From positions 9,915 through 73,914 of the forward strand of contig NZ_JBHFNQ010000257.1 in assembly GCF_041929345.1 (NCBI RefSeq): a DNA stretch of 64,000 nucleotides. The letters are read 5' to 3'. Positions within the stretch are counted from its first letter, which is position 1, and the number at the start of each line of letters is the position of its first letter. The notes beneath the pieces were generated by a model that was given only the letters and a program-made list of their open reading frames with translations, did not search any database and was not told the DNA's origin. Positions 25,345-33,644 of this stretch are shown here, piece by piece. A program made the translations under genes and the position numbers. This stretch comes from Floridanema aerugineum (GTDB lineage: Bacteria > Cyanobacteriota > Cyanobacteriia > Cyanobacteriales > Aerosakkonemataceae).

Positions 25345-26931
25345 ATGGCTGAAATATCAAATGGAAAAGTGCCGCAAACTGCGCCATCAAACCAAGTACC
25401 TTTAAAAGTTTGGATAGGGGTTTTTGGCGCAATGATCGGCGCATTCATGGCAGTTTTAGATATCCAAATTACTAACGCTTCTTTGCGGGAAATTCAAGCA
25501 GCTTTAGGCGCAACCTTAGAAGAAGGTTCTTGGATTTCCACTTCTTATTTAGTAGCAGAAATAGTCGTAATTCCTCTGACTGCATGGCTATCACAAGTAT
25601 TTTCTATTCGTTGGTATTTGTTAGGAAATTCTGCCCTATTTATCTTATTTTCAATGGCTTGTGCTTGGGCTTGGGATTTAAATTCAATGATTTTATTCCG
25701 GGCTTTACAAGGCTTTACTGGTGGTGTTTTAATTCCGATGGCCTTTACTACTATTTTAACCTCACTTCCGCCAGCAAAACAGCCAATTGGAATTGCCATG
25801 TTTGGTTTAACAGCTACTTTTGCTCCTTCAATTGGGCCAAGTTTAGGCGGGTGGTTAACGGAAAGTTTTGGTTGGCAATATAACTTTTATCTTAATTTAA
25901 TTCCTGGTCTTTTTATGCTCGGTGCAATTTGGTACGGAATTGCCCCGCAAAAATTAAAATTGGATCTATTAAAAGGTGGTGATTGGTGGGGAATTCTTTC
26001 TATGGCAGTTGGCTTAGGTTCTCTACAAGTTGTGTTGGAAGAAGGAACCCGCAAAGATTGGTTCAGTTCTGATTTTATCATTCGTTTTAGCATAATTGCA
26101 GCAATATTTTTCCCACTTTTCCTATTTATTGAATTTACCCGGAGACGACCTTTTATTAATCTTAGATTATTGGGAAGGCGTAATTTTGGATTATCAGCGA
26201 TCGTTAATGTTACTTTAGGTGCAGCAATGTATGGATCGCTGTATCTTTTACCCTTATATTTAGGGCAAATTCAAAACTATAATGCTATGCAAACAGGGGA
26301 AGTTTTAATGTGGGCAGGAATTCCCCAATTATTCATTATTCCCCTACTCCCTAAATTGCAGCAAAAAATAGATTTGCGCGTCATGGTAGGAGTAGGAATC
26401 AGTGTCTTTGCTATTAGTGCTTTTATGAATTCTAACTTAACCAATTTAACTGGATATGAGCAATTAAGAACATCGCAAATTGTTCGGGCGATGGGACAAC
26501 CTTTGATTATGCTTCCTTTAACTTCGATCGCTACATCTGGCATTGAAAAAGAACAAGCTGGTTCTGCTTCTGGTTTGTTTAATATGATGCGAAATTTAGG
26601 TGGTTCTATAGGAATTGCGGTATTAGGAACTTTACTCACCAGAAGGGAACAATTTCATTCTAATCGCTTGGGAGATGCGGTTTCAATTTATAGCCCAGAA
26701 ACTCAAGAAAGAATTAATCAATTAACTCAATTTTTTGTCAGTAAAGGTGCAGATTTAGTCACAGCACAAAATCAAGCATTAGCAGCTATTAGTAATGTTG
26801 TGCGTCGAGAAGCTTACATCATGGCTTTTAATGATTGTTTCTATTTAGTTGGTTGTGCTTTATTACTAAGTGGTATTGCTGTGTTATTCTTTAAAAAAGT
26901 TAAGGGAGGTGGGGGTGTGGCTGCTCACTAA
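25345..26931 (+). CDS. emrB: DHA2 family MFS drug exporter (EmrB-like)
   Basis: 528 residues with 14 membrane helices, the DHA2 layout. Helix 1 holds GAFMAVLDIQITNASL (motif D1), the loop motif GSWISTSYLVAEI follows, and motif C is seen as FAPSIGPSLGGWL. EmrB partners normally work with an EmrA adaptor; the only emrA trace here is the relic at 21409-21528, so an adaptor would have to come from elsewhere, or the protein works alone at the inner membrane. It is translated from 5 nt after the oxidoreductase stop. Confidence 0.92.
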   Translation: MAEISNGKVPQTAPSNQVPLKVWIGVFGAMIGAFMAVLDIQITNASLREIQAALGATLEEGSWISTSYLVAEIVVIPLTAWLSQVFSIRWYLLGNSALFILFSMACAWAWDLNSMILFRALQGFTGGVLIPMAFTTILTSLPPAKQPIGIAMFGLTATFAPSIGPSLGGWLTESFGWQYNFYLNLIPGLFMLGAIWYGIAPQKLKLDLLKGGDWWGILSMAVGLGSLQVVLEEGTRKDWFSSDFIIRFSIIAAIFFPLFLFIEFTRRRPFINLRLLGRRNFGLSAIVNVTLGAAMYGSLYLLPLYLGQIQNYNAMQTGEVLMWAGIPQLFIIPLLPKLQQKIDLRVMVGVGISVFAISAFMNSNLTNLTGYEQLRTSQIVRAMGQPLIMLPLTSIATSGIEKEQAGSASGLFNMMRNLGGSIGIAVLGTLLTRREQFHSNRLGDAVSIYSPETQERINQLTQFFVSKGADLVTAQNQALAAISNVVRREAYIMAFNDCFYLVGCALLLSGIAVLFFKKVKGGGGVAAH

Positions 26932-27050
26932 ATATGATGCAATAACTGAGTTTCGGAATGCGATCGCACAGCTATAAAACGAAGCGCGATCGCACTTCTC
27001 TATCCACATCTAAAATATAATAATTAATATTTGAATGACAAATTTAAGCC

Positions 27051-27368
27051 ATGACTCAAACACCACGAAAAATTCCCCGTCGTCGAGGCAGACTGTTTCC
27101 AGAATTCACAATACCCCCAGAAGAACTAGCCAGACGCAAAGCGGAAAAAGATGCACGTTGTCAGCGTTATCGTCAAGTTTTTTCACAAGTCAGCCCTGAA
27201 TTGATCGGAAATCATTACAACTGGTTTATAGTTATTGAAGCAAACAGTGGTGATTATTTTATCGATCCCGATGAAGAAGTAGCGGTTCAAAAAGCTCGCC
27301 AAAAGTATTCTACTGGAATGGTTGGCATTATGCGCCTTAATGAAACAGGAACTTGTGGAATGATATGA
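27051..27368 (+). CDS. Small conserved protein paired with a retropepsin-like gene
   Basis: 105 residues. The N-terminus is very basic (RKIPRRRGRLFPEF), then a charged helix (PEELARRKAEKDARCQRYR), then a compact domain (GNHYNWFIVIEANSGDYFID) ending in a helix (EEVAVQKARQKY). It ends in an ATGA overlap with the next gene, showing tight translational coupling. I do not recognise a named family. Pairs of this kind (short basic protein, then DTG-containing protein) recur in cyanobacteria as far as I recall, and resemble small accessory modules such as toxin-antitoxin pairs, but this is not established. Confidence 0.75.
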   Translation: MTQTPRKIPRRRGRLFPEFTIPPEELARRKAEKDARCQRYRQVFSQVSPELIGNHYNWFIVIEANSGDYFIDPDEEVAVQKARQKYSTGMVGIMRLNETGTCGMI

Positions 27369-27733
27369 TTTCAGGCAAGTTCGGTGAGATTGGGGAGCTA
27401 ATTTTTGAAATTGATTTAATCGCTGCTGATGGAGAAAGGTTTACTATCGATGCGCTTCTAGATACAGGATTTACAATAGGCTGGCTTGCACTTGATACCC
27501 AAGATATTCTTAGTCTGGGGTGGGCTATGATTGAAAGTGAACGAGCTATGCAGATTGCACGGGGAGAGGCATTTTTTGACGTATATGAGGGGAGAGTTGT
27601 ACTGGATGGACAAGAGTACGTAATTCCCGTTTTAGCTGGGGATGGAATTCCCGAATCTTTATTAGGTTTACAATGGTTGAAAATGCTACCGCTAACGGTG
27701 AATTTTGCGACTGGATTGTTGACTTTGGGGTAA
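27365..27733 (+). CDS. Retropepsin-like aspartyl protease-fold protein
   Basis: 122 residues. The catalytic-type motif is LLDTGFTIGW (about 37-46), with a preceding beta-rich half (GKFGEIGELIFEIDLI) and the C-terminal element ESLLGLQWLKMLPLTVNF, which corresponds to the hydrophobic-hydrophobic-Gly signature of single-domain, dimeric retropepsins. Activity would need dimerisation. Start at 27365 overlaps the stop of the upstream gene by 4 nt (ATGA). Substrate and role are unknown. Confidence 0.82.
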   Translation: MISGKFGEIGELIFEIDLIAADGERFTIDALLDTGFTIGWLALDTQDILSLGWAMIESERAMQIARGEAFFDVYEGRVVLDGQEYVIPVLAGDGIPESLLGLQWLKMLPLTVNFATGLLTLG

Positions 27734-27787
27734 ATAAAAACAACGATCGCACTTTGGGCAAAAAAATGCGATCGCTATCCAATACTA

Positions 27788-28629
27788 TCAATTACCACTA
27801 GGAAGTTGATTAATAAATTCCTCCAAACTCCGACTAGTTACAGACTGACGTAATAACTGCTGCAATTGTTCAGTAGTCAAAAAATTTAGTCTTTCGGCTA
27901 CCTCTGATGGTACAGCACCAAATCTTACTTCCAAAGCATCTAAAATAGATGACTTAATTCCCTGTTGTACTCCCTGTTGTACTCCCTGTTGTAAACCTTC
28001 TTGCAAGATATCCTGATAAATTACTGATTCTCGCATTACAGCCTCCCGAAATAATCGTTGAATTAAGCTTTTATTAAACCGTAAACCTGCTAGTAGCTGA
28101 GTGCAACCAGAGATTTGCGATCGCTCTGCTGCTGTTTCAATTTTACCTACTTCTTCAGCTACTTGATTTAACAACTGTTCTGGCGCAGCACTACGGCACA
28201 AAGCAGCCAAGGGTAAAAGCGCCTTGTTTTGTAAAAATATATCCGGTTCTTGTTCCCACATTCGGATTATTTGATACTTATGCCTTGTATTTTCCAGGCG
28301 AAAAGTATCTTTTAATCGATTTGATGTAGATGATTCTTTGAGCAGAATTAACGCTTGAGTAACAGGTACTCTATAACGTCTGTAAAGCCGCACCCAGTAA
28401 TCTACATTCTCAGGGGTAGTGGTGGCTCTCCCTCCACATCTACCTCAAATTCTAAATGTAAAATCCGCTCTCCAGTACGTAAAAATGTAACATAATCAGC
28501 GCGAATTGGTTCGATACTTAATTCAGTTTTCAAAACTTGCACTGATGTGGGAACTTTTCCTAATAGCCAACTAGCAAACTCGGTAGGATAAGTTTCCGAT
28601 AAATATTTACAAGCATTATCAAATGGCAT
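27788..28629 (-). pseudogene. Frameshifted Rpn family nuclease gene
   Basis: Two frames together make one Rpn-like protein. The 5' part (28629-28402) reads MPFDNACKYLSETYPTEFAS to PPLPLRM and stops; the 3' part (28393-27788) continues MRLYRRYR to the end. The intact homologue at 17399 reads PFRMLDYWVRLYRQYR. Here the bases are AGAATGTAGATTACTGG; one extra T after ATGT would restore MLDYWVRLY, so a single-base deletion at about 28403-28407 explains the break. The C-terminal part carries a triplicated QQGVQQG. A sequencing error cannot be excluded. Confidence 0.82.
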
Positions 28630-28661
28630 TTTAAATTAAGCTATATAATTTTTGTGACCGC

Positions 28662-28913
28662 TTAGTACCCAACTACACCCTTTTTTTCGGGATGATAAGC
28701 AGTAATAGCTACTTTTTGATCCGGTGTATAAATAGCTTCCACTTTTGTCCATTTGTAGTGATACCAATCTACCTTGATTCTGGCACCTTCAGCTGGCTGG
28801 CTACTGATGCGTCGGTAGCCAGCTTGCTGCATGATCTCTTCAAATTTATGGGTAGGTAAAGTTTTACTAGTAATCTTACCTATGCCGTCAATTTGATGTT
28901 TATCGAGGGTCAT
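28662..28913 (-). CDS. Hypothetical protein, second of an overlapping pair
   Basis: 83 residues, basic, beta-rich C-terminus (DWYHYKWTKVEAIYTPDQ) and a helical N-terminus. No signal peptide or membrane helix, and no family recognised. It overlaps the end of the upstream gene by 14 nt, so the two should be translationally coupled. Position among nuclease relics suggests an accessory module, but no function can be assigned. Confidence 0.55.
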   Translation of the reverse strand: MTLDKHQIDGIGKITSKTLPTHKFEEIMQQAGYRRISSQPAEGARIKVDWYHYKWTKVEAIYTPDQKVAITAYHPEKKGVVGY

Positions 28914-29199
28914 AGTCTCCCTGATAGGTGCTGTATATCCGGTATCCCGGTAATACTAGCGCCAAACCAGCGAAACTATGTATTGTGCCGGGATAGCTTT
29001 TTTCTGCTTTGCTACCACCGATGCGAAAATTCCACGATCCAAACCAAGCATATATCCCTGGAACTAGAGCGTCCATACTGTATGCGATCGCTTTTTTTTT
29101 CTCCCCTGAAATTGGTTCTGCTTCTTTAAATGAACGCTTATGATCTTTGTAGTAATATGCGCTATTTAAAGCCAGCATTCTCAGTCCCTCTTTGTTCAT
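28900..29199 (-). CDS. Hypothetical protein, first of an overlapping pair
   Basis: 99 residues, rich in Tyr, Gly and Lys. The middle (AIAYSMDALVPGIYAWFGSW) is hydrophobic but broken by charged residues, and the segment GTIHSFAGLALVLPGYRIYS could be a weak membrane segment. No family recognised. It begins about 250 nt downstream of the pentapeptide gene on the same strand. The paired overlap with the 83-residue gene, and the absence of other homologues nearby, make the pair worth a database search. Confidence 0.5.
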   Translation of the reverse strand: MNKEGLRMLALNSAYYYKDHKRSFKEAEPISGEKKKAIAYSMDALVPGIYAWFGSWNFRIGGSKAEKSYPGTIHSFAGLALVLPGYRIYSTYQGDYDPR

Positions 29200-29445
29200 T
29201 AATAATAATTTCTTAACCTTCGTAGATTTAGAGAACGTAGTTGTCTGTTTCAGTCGTTTACCTTTTCAACATAACACACTGTTACACCCGATTAAATAAA
29301 TATTTGCAATGATTATGAAAAGTTCCTACTCTTGACATAATTAGCTGTGAAGGTTATGTGAGTTTAGCAAAAAATTCAGGAAATAATCCGATCGTGCATA
29401 ATCAGAGAAAAATGCACGACCTTAATTTTTCATCTAGTTTAGGAG

Positions 29446-30441
29446 TCAAAAATGACGAGTGCCATCTGGCATTGTGGCTCCTGTTAAAATAGCCTCTTGC
29501 AATTGATTTTCTGTAGCTTGCATGAATGCACCGCGCAAACTAGCACCCCGCAAATCTACTTTACTCATTTGTGCTACACAAAGGTTAGCTCCCCATAAGT
29601 AAGCATCCCGCAAACAAGCTTCAGTTAAATCAGCATCGCTCAAATTAGCCATATTTAAATTCGCGCCTGTTAAGTCAGCTTTGCTCAAATTGGATTGACT
29701 CAAATCAGCTTTACTTAAATTAACTGCACACAAATCAGCTTTAGTTAAATTGGCGGCAGTTAAATTAGCTGCATGAAGATTTGCTCTAGTTAACATGGAA
29801 ACACGCAATTGAGTATTACTTAAATTACTAGCTAATAAATTAGCTCCGCTTAAGTTAGCACCACTTAGTTTTGACTGACTTAAATTAACCCCTTCTAAAT
29901 CTACACTATTGAGATCTACACCATTTAACCAAGCATTACTTAATTTTACTCCGTTGAGTAATGCTCCCCGCATGATTGCGCCACTGAATTTGGCTCCGGT
30001 AAGATTAGCCCAACTAAAGTTAACATCTACTAAGTTGGCGGAACGAAAGTTAATTTCTCGTAAATCTGCGCCACAAAAATTTACGCCTTCTAAGTTGGCT
30101 AAACGGAAGTTAACTCCGCTGAGGATTGCGCCGCTTAATTTGGCTCCTTTGAGTACAGATTTAACTAAATAAGCTCCTTGAAGGTTGGCTTTTGTTAAGT
30201 CAGCATTTGTTAATAATGTTTCATTAATTTTGGCAAAGGTTAAGTTGGCTCTGTGGAGGAAAGCATTAGTTAAATTGCAGCCGTTTAAATGCGAGCGCTT
30301 GAAGTTGGCTGCTGCTAAGTATGCCCCAGAAAGGTTGATTCCTGTTAAATTGGCTCCTTCTAAGTTAGCACCAATTAAATTAACTTCTGTAAAATCTCTT
30401 TCCCCGGCTGCATAGCGTTTTAGTAATTCGTTGGCTTCCAT
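29446..30441 (-). CDS. Pentapeptide-repeat protein (paralogue 1)
   Basis: 331 residues made almost wholly of A(N/D)LxX pentapeptides from about residue 18 to 315, enough for roughly 60 units and a right-handed quadrilateral beta-helix of about 15 turns. A short helical cap MEANELLKRYAAGERDF precedes it, and the C-terminus ends ILTGATMPDGTRHF. No membrane segment. It is closely related along its whole length to the protein at 35350-36339. Pentapeptide proteins act as scaffolds or DNA mimics; the role of this type is unknown. Confidence 0.93.
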   Translation of the reverse strand: MEANELLKRYAAGERDFTEVNLIGANLEGANLTGINLSGAYLAAANFKRSHLNGCNLTNAFLHRANLTFAKINETLLTNADLTKANLQGAYLVKSVLKGAKLSGAILSGVNFRLANLEGVNFCGADLREINFRSANLVDVNFSWANLTGAKFSGAIMRGALLNGVKLSNAWLNGVDLNSVDLEGVNLSQSKLSGANLSGANLLASNLSNTQLRVSMLTRANLHAANLTAANLTKADLCAVNLSKADLSQSNLSKADLTGANLNMANLSDADLTEACLRDAYLWGANLCVAQMSKVDLRGASLRGAFMQATENQLQEAILTGATMPDGTRHF

Positions 30442-30591
30442 TATGATTCATCTCCATATATGGCTAAAAATAGTCTCTACTTATAGCTTGCCCAATATAT
30501 ACTAAAAAAAATATTAACTTTTTTGTTGTAAGTCATAATTTTACTTGCTGCAACGTGAAGAATTTTTACTTTTTTTATTAATACTGGCGAA

Positions 30592-30705
30592 AGTGGAATG
30601 GTGCGTTACGTTGGCACTAAGCACCCTACATTAAGACTTTTTGGAGACTTTACCTGACATAGTGAAATGGTGCGTTACGTTGGCACTAACGCACCCTACA
30701 TTAAG
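30592..30705. repeat. Tandem pair of GGTGCGTTACG repeats
   Basis: Two direct copies, 30592-30635 and 30661-30705, each reading GGTGCGTTACGTTGGCACTA followed by (C)GCACCCTACATTAAG. A related inverted form occurs at 42590-42630 (GGTGCGTTACACGC, GTTAACGCACCCTAC). Each unit can fold GGTGCGTTA against TAACGCACC, except copy 1, which has lost one base there. Confidence 0.85.
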
Positions 30706-30715
30706 GCAAATTTTA

Positions 30716-31630
30716 TTAGGCTTGCATATATTCAACGTTACCAGCTAGTTGCTCTAATTCTGGTTTAGATAAGGGAGCAATTAGGACATAGAAAAAACGT
30801 CGATCTTCCCAAATTAAAATTGCTGGACTATCTTTATGTCCGATGTAAAGACGCTCTCCGTTTAGCTGCGGAACCGACATATTATCTGCTCGTTTGATTT
30901 GATAGAGGGACACCATTTGTCCTCCTTTTAGTTTGTAGGTAAAGCGAATTCCTTGAGTTTCGCCAAAGTCGCAAAAACTACCTCCCATTAGCTTGGCTTC
31001 GTTGGTGCTGACGTAGGGAACATCAGAGGTAAAAGTTAACTGATTTTGGAAATTTTTCACAATCTTCATGGGATTAGAAGAGGAAAAATCTACAGGGCCT
31101 TGTTTTTGCGAAACTGAGCGGAGATGATCCTGAAAAATTTTATCAATGCCCTGCCAATTTTTTCGTAAAAAGGCTTCGGAAGCCATGACAAGTTTTGTCG
31201 AATTGGGCGAAGAATCGGTTTCTTGGAGTTTGGCGATTACCTCTTTTTGTTGGGTTAATTGAGTTTGGGCGGTGTTTAATTGTTGGCGTAAATATAGGTT
31301 ATTTAAACCGAAGGCGATCGCTAACAATGCCGCCATCCCGGTGACTAGATTATTCCGGCGAAGAACCGAAATTTTTAATTGTTTAATTTTAGATTTATCA
31401 GCAGTTTGAGCCGCTGCTAAAACTTTAGTTCGTAGATGCGGTGGTGGTGCAACTTCTGGTAGATAAGCCATCATTTCTCGCACTTCCCGAAGGCTATCAA
31501 CTTCTGTGGCGAGTTCGGGATATTGTGCTAGTAGTTGCTGAAATTCTTGGGCTTCTTCTGAGGAAAGATCGCCTAGAACATATCCGGCTGCTAACTCTTG
31601 AATGCGCTCTGAAGGAAAAGATTTAGACAT
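30716..31630 (-). CDS. Anti-sigma factor (RskA-like, membrane-anchored)
   Basis: 304 residues. The N-terminal anti-sigma domain (IQELAAGYVLGDLSSEEAQEF, about 10-75) lacks the zinc HxxxCxxC motif. One membrane helix lies near 94-112 (LVTGMAALLAIAFGLNNL), followed by a coiled coil (LNTAQTQLTQQKEVIAKLQE) and an extracytoplasmic RskA-like domain. It starts 12 nt after the stop of an ECF sigma factor gene, the usual pairing: the membrane protein holds the sigma factor until an envelope signal leads to release, generally by proteolysis. Confidence 0.88.
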   Translation of the reverse strand: MSKSFPSERIQELAAGYVLGDLSSEEAQEFQQLLAQYPELATEVDSLREVREMMAYLPEVAPPPHLRTKVLAAAQTADKSKIKQLKISVLRRNNLVTGMAALLAIAFGLNNLYLRQQLNTAQTQLTQQKEVIAKLQETDSSPNSTKLVMASEAFLRKNWQGIDKIFQDHLRSVSQKQGPVDFSSSNPMKIVKNFQNQLTFTSDVPYVSTNEAKLMGGSFCDFGETQGIRFTYKLKGGQMVSLYQIKRADNMSVPQLNGERLYIGHKDSPAILIWEDRRFFYVLIAPLSKPELEQLAGNVEYMQA

Positions 31631-31642
31631 AGTAGGTCTTGA

Positions 31643-32410
31643 TTATTCGATTAATTCTTTAAGGTTTTGTCTGAGGGTGAGTAAGCCTTTTCTTGCCCAA
31701 GTTTTGACTGTACCTAATGGGGTATTTAATTGTTGAGCAATTTCTGAATGAGAGTGTCCTTCATAGTAAGCTAATTCTAGAACTTGACGCTGTTTTAGCG
31801 GGAGTTTTTCTAATGCTTGGCGGACAAATTCTCGACGTTCGCTTAAAGAAATTTGTTCAAAAGGCGCGTCAGAATCAGTTCCAATGGTCATAGTTTGTTG
31901 CGATCGCTGAAGGAATTTTTGTTTGCTGCTACGCGATCGCAGTCGATCAAGGGCACGCGATCGGGTAAGCACTGACAAAAAGCTACTCAAAGACCCCCGA
32001 TTCGGATTATAGGTATTGTTACGCCAAAGCAACAAAAATATTTCTTGGGTGAGATCTTCGGCTTCTTGAGCATTAGTTAAGATTCTCAAAGATAAACCGT
32101 AAACTAGGCTGGAATAGCGATCGTAAAGAACAGCTAATGCAGAAGTTTCTCCCGCCTTTAAAGCGTGAAATAATGCTGCATCCGTTTCTTGTGCTAGATT
32201 TTTCGAGAATCCATCTTTGGGATTATAGTCAGTATTTTTCACGAGGTAGTTGCTAACAGAGAGCTTTAACGGTAATTCAGCTTTACATTTCACAGCGTCT
32301 TGATTAAAGAATAGCAGAGTGTTATGTATATTACGAAGCAGAAAGCTATTTGGATGTTGGATTAATATATGAATTCTTTCAAGCAATACTGTCTTTGTCT
32401 TTTCGATCAA
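31643..32410 (-). CDS. ECF-type RNA polymerase sigma factor (5' end uncertain)
   Basis: Sigma region 2 is clear (LVYGLSLRILTNAQEAEDLT, with EIFLLLWRN) and region 4 ends the protein (LPLKQRQVLELAYYEGHSHS, then TPLGTVKTWARKGL). Together with the downstream anti-sigma gene it forms a signal-response pair. The frame has no ATG; the first start is TTG at 32410, which would overlap nrtS in antisense by 42 bp. Residues before about 75 look poorly conserved, so the real start may be GTG at 32293 or another non-ATG codon downstream. The 5' coordinate is therefore tentative. Confidence 0.85.
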   Translation of the reverse strand: MIEKTKTVLLERIHILIQHPNSFLLRNIHNTLLFFNQDAVKCKAELPLKLSVSNYLVKNTDYNPKDGFSKNLAQETDAALFHALKAGETSALAVLYDRYSSLVYGLSLRILTNAQEAEDLTQEIFLLLWRNNTYNPNRGSLSSFLSVLTRSRALDRLRSRSSKQKFLQRSQQTMTIGTDSDAPFEQISLSERREFVRQALEKLPLKQRQVLELAYYEGHSHSEIAQQLNTPLGTVKTWARKGLLTLRQNLKELIE

Positions 32411-32599
32411 GAGTTAATGCCAACAGCTGTAAAAGTCGCGGCTGTAGTTGGGACAATTTTATTTCTCATAAATCATGGCTCTGCTGTAATTAAAGGAGAA
32501 ATGAATCGCGATCGCTGGATTTCTGCTGGATTAACTTACATAATTCCTTACTGCGTCAATATTCACGGACAATATGTAAGCCGGACGCGGAGGCGCTAA
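32369..32599 (+). CDS. nrtS: NrtS-type nitrate/nitrite transporter small subunit
   Basis: 76 residues, the size of NrtS, with one clear helix (VKVAAVVGTILFLINHGSAV) and a second in the conserved segment MNRDRWISAGLTYIIPYCVN, ending IHGQYVSRTRRR. These motifs are typical of the NrtS family, small membrane proteins shown in Synechococcus PCC 7002 to take up nitrate and nitrite. The start at 32369 is supported by the family's N-terminus and a GGATTAAT upstream. Its 5' end lies on the opposite strand of the sigma gene's 5' end. Confidence 0.8.
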   Translation: MNSFKQYCLCLFDQELMPTAVKVAAVVGTILFLINHGSAVIKGEMNRDRWISAGLTYIIPYCVNIHGQYVSRTRRR

Positions 32600-32625
32600 A
32601 AAGATTTGCGCCTCTTAATTTCTCA

Positions 32626-33477
32626 CTAAAAAAACCAGCGTGTTCCTTCAATTAAGTAATAAAGTCCAGCAATTATTAAAGCAATACTACCAACTCGCAC
32701 AATTAATTCCGAATAATTTAGTAATACCCTGGTTTGTTTTGCTAAACCAGTCAATACACTGGCGAGAAAGATAATCATGGTGTAACCTAAACCATAGCTA
32801 ATCATTGTAATTGTTGCCAAAATTTGTGAACCAGTTGCGGCACTTGCGGCTAACACAGCAAACAATACGGGACTAGCACAGGGAGAACTTACTAAAGCAA
32901 AGGTTACGCCTACTCCTAAAGGGCCTAAATTAGAAGCATTAACATTTATTTGTGGTAGAGGTAAACGAATAATTCCGATTAAGCTCAACCCCATAATTAG
33001 GATAATAAATCCGACAATTATGTTGATATAACCGCGATACTCAACCATTACTGCACCAGCAAAAGAAGAAGCTAAACCAAATAAACTGAGAATGCTTACA
33101 ACTCCTAAAACAAATAAACTTGCTTTGCTCAAAGCGTCGCGGCGAGAAGTAATGTTACGAGTGCCAATGTAGCTGAGATTAATCGGTAAAAGTGCCAAAA
33201 TACAAGGGGAAATACTAGCAAGTAATCCGCCAACAAATGCTAAAGGAACTAAGACAAATGGATTAGCGGTATTTTGATTTTTTAACCATTGTTGGTAACT
33301 GTTTTCTACTACTGCTACTAGCCGATCGATTTGATGGGAAACAGGGCCAGTAATCATCATTGCTATGATGAAACCTAGTAGCGCTAAACCGCCAAAAATT
33401 AACCAAGTTTGGGGAATTTTGAAGCTGTTAGTTTTAGGGGGAGTTGATTGGCGATCGAATTTTTCAATTTGTGACAT
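32626..33477 (-). CDS. ccdA: CcdA/DsbD-like membrane thiol-disulfide transporter
   Basis: 283 residues from MSQIEKFDR. One helix near 25-45 is followed by the six-helix CcdA core with its paired cysteines, SISPCILALLP and VSSPCASPVLF. CcdA carries reducing equivalents across the membrane, from cytoplasmic thioredoxin to lumenal thiol proteins, for cytochrome c maturation and related tasks. It lies downstream of a secreted thioredoxin-like gene on the same strand, its likely redox partner. The longer start at 33522 lacks support; GAGAG precedes the ATG at 33477. Confidence 0.92.
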   Translation of the reverse strand: MSQIEKFDRQSTPPKTNSFKIPQTWLIFGGLALLGFIIAMMITGPVSHQIDRLVAVVENSYQQWLKNQNTANPFVLVPLAFVGGLLASISPCILALLPINLSYIGTRNITSRRDALSKASLFVLGVVSILSLFGLASSFAGAVMVEYRGYINIIVGFIILIMGLSLIGIIRLPLPQINVNASNLGPLGVGVTFALVSSPCASPVLFAVLAASAATGSQILATITMISYGLGYTMIIFLASVLTGLAKQTRVLLNYSELIVRVGSIALIIAGLYYLIEGTRWFF

Positions 33478-33563
33478 GGTAATCTCTCGAAAATTGACAA
33501 AAAAATTCCTGTATAGGCGCAAGTTCTTGATAAACTAGCTCCCTCAATAAGCAGTAATATTTG

Positions 33564-33627
33564 GTTCGTAGTAAGGACTTTAGTCCTTTTCTTTGGCAAA
33601 TCAACGACTAAAGTCGTCACTACGAAC
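33564..33627. repeat. Interrupted palindrome between thioredoxin-like gene and ccdA
   Basis: Arms GTTCGTAGTAAGGACTTTAG and its near-complement CTAAAGTCGTCACTACGAAC are separated by about 20 bp. It is of the dispersed cyanobacterial type and may lower transcription into ccdA. Confidence 0.75.
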
Positions 33628-33644
33628 TGAATAATTTTAGTCTG

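Noticed and set aside
29909..30415. Plus-strand frames opposite the pentapeptide gene (also 35519-36313)
   Set aside because: Pentapeptide repeats give open antisense frames by their periodic composition; no starts or motifs support them.
30592..30705. Possible CRISPR-like direct repeats
   Set aside because: Only two copies of a known dispersed type with a 25-bp spacer; no array and no cas genes.
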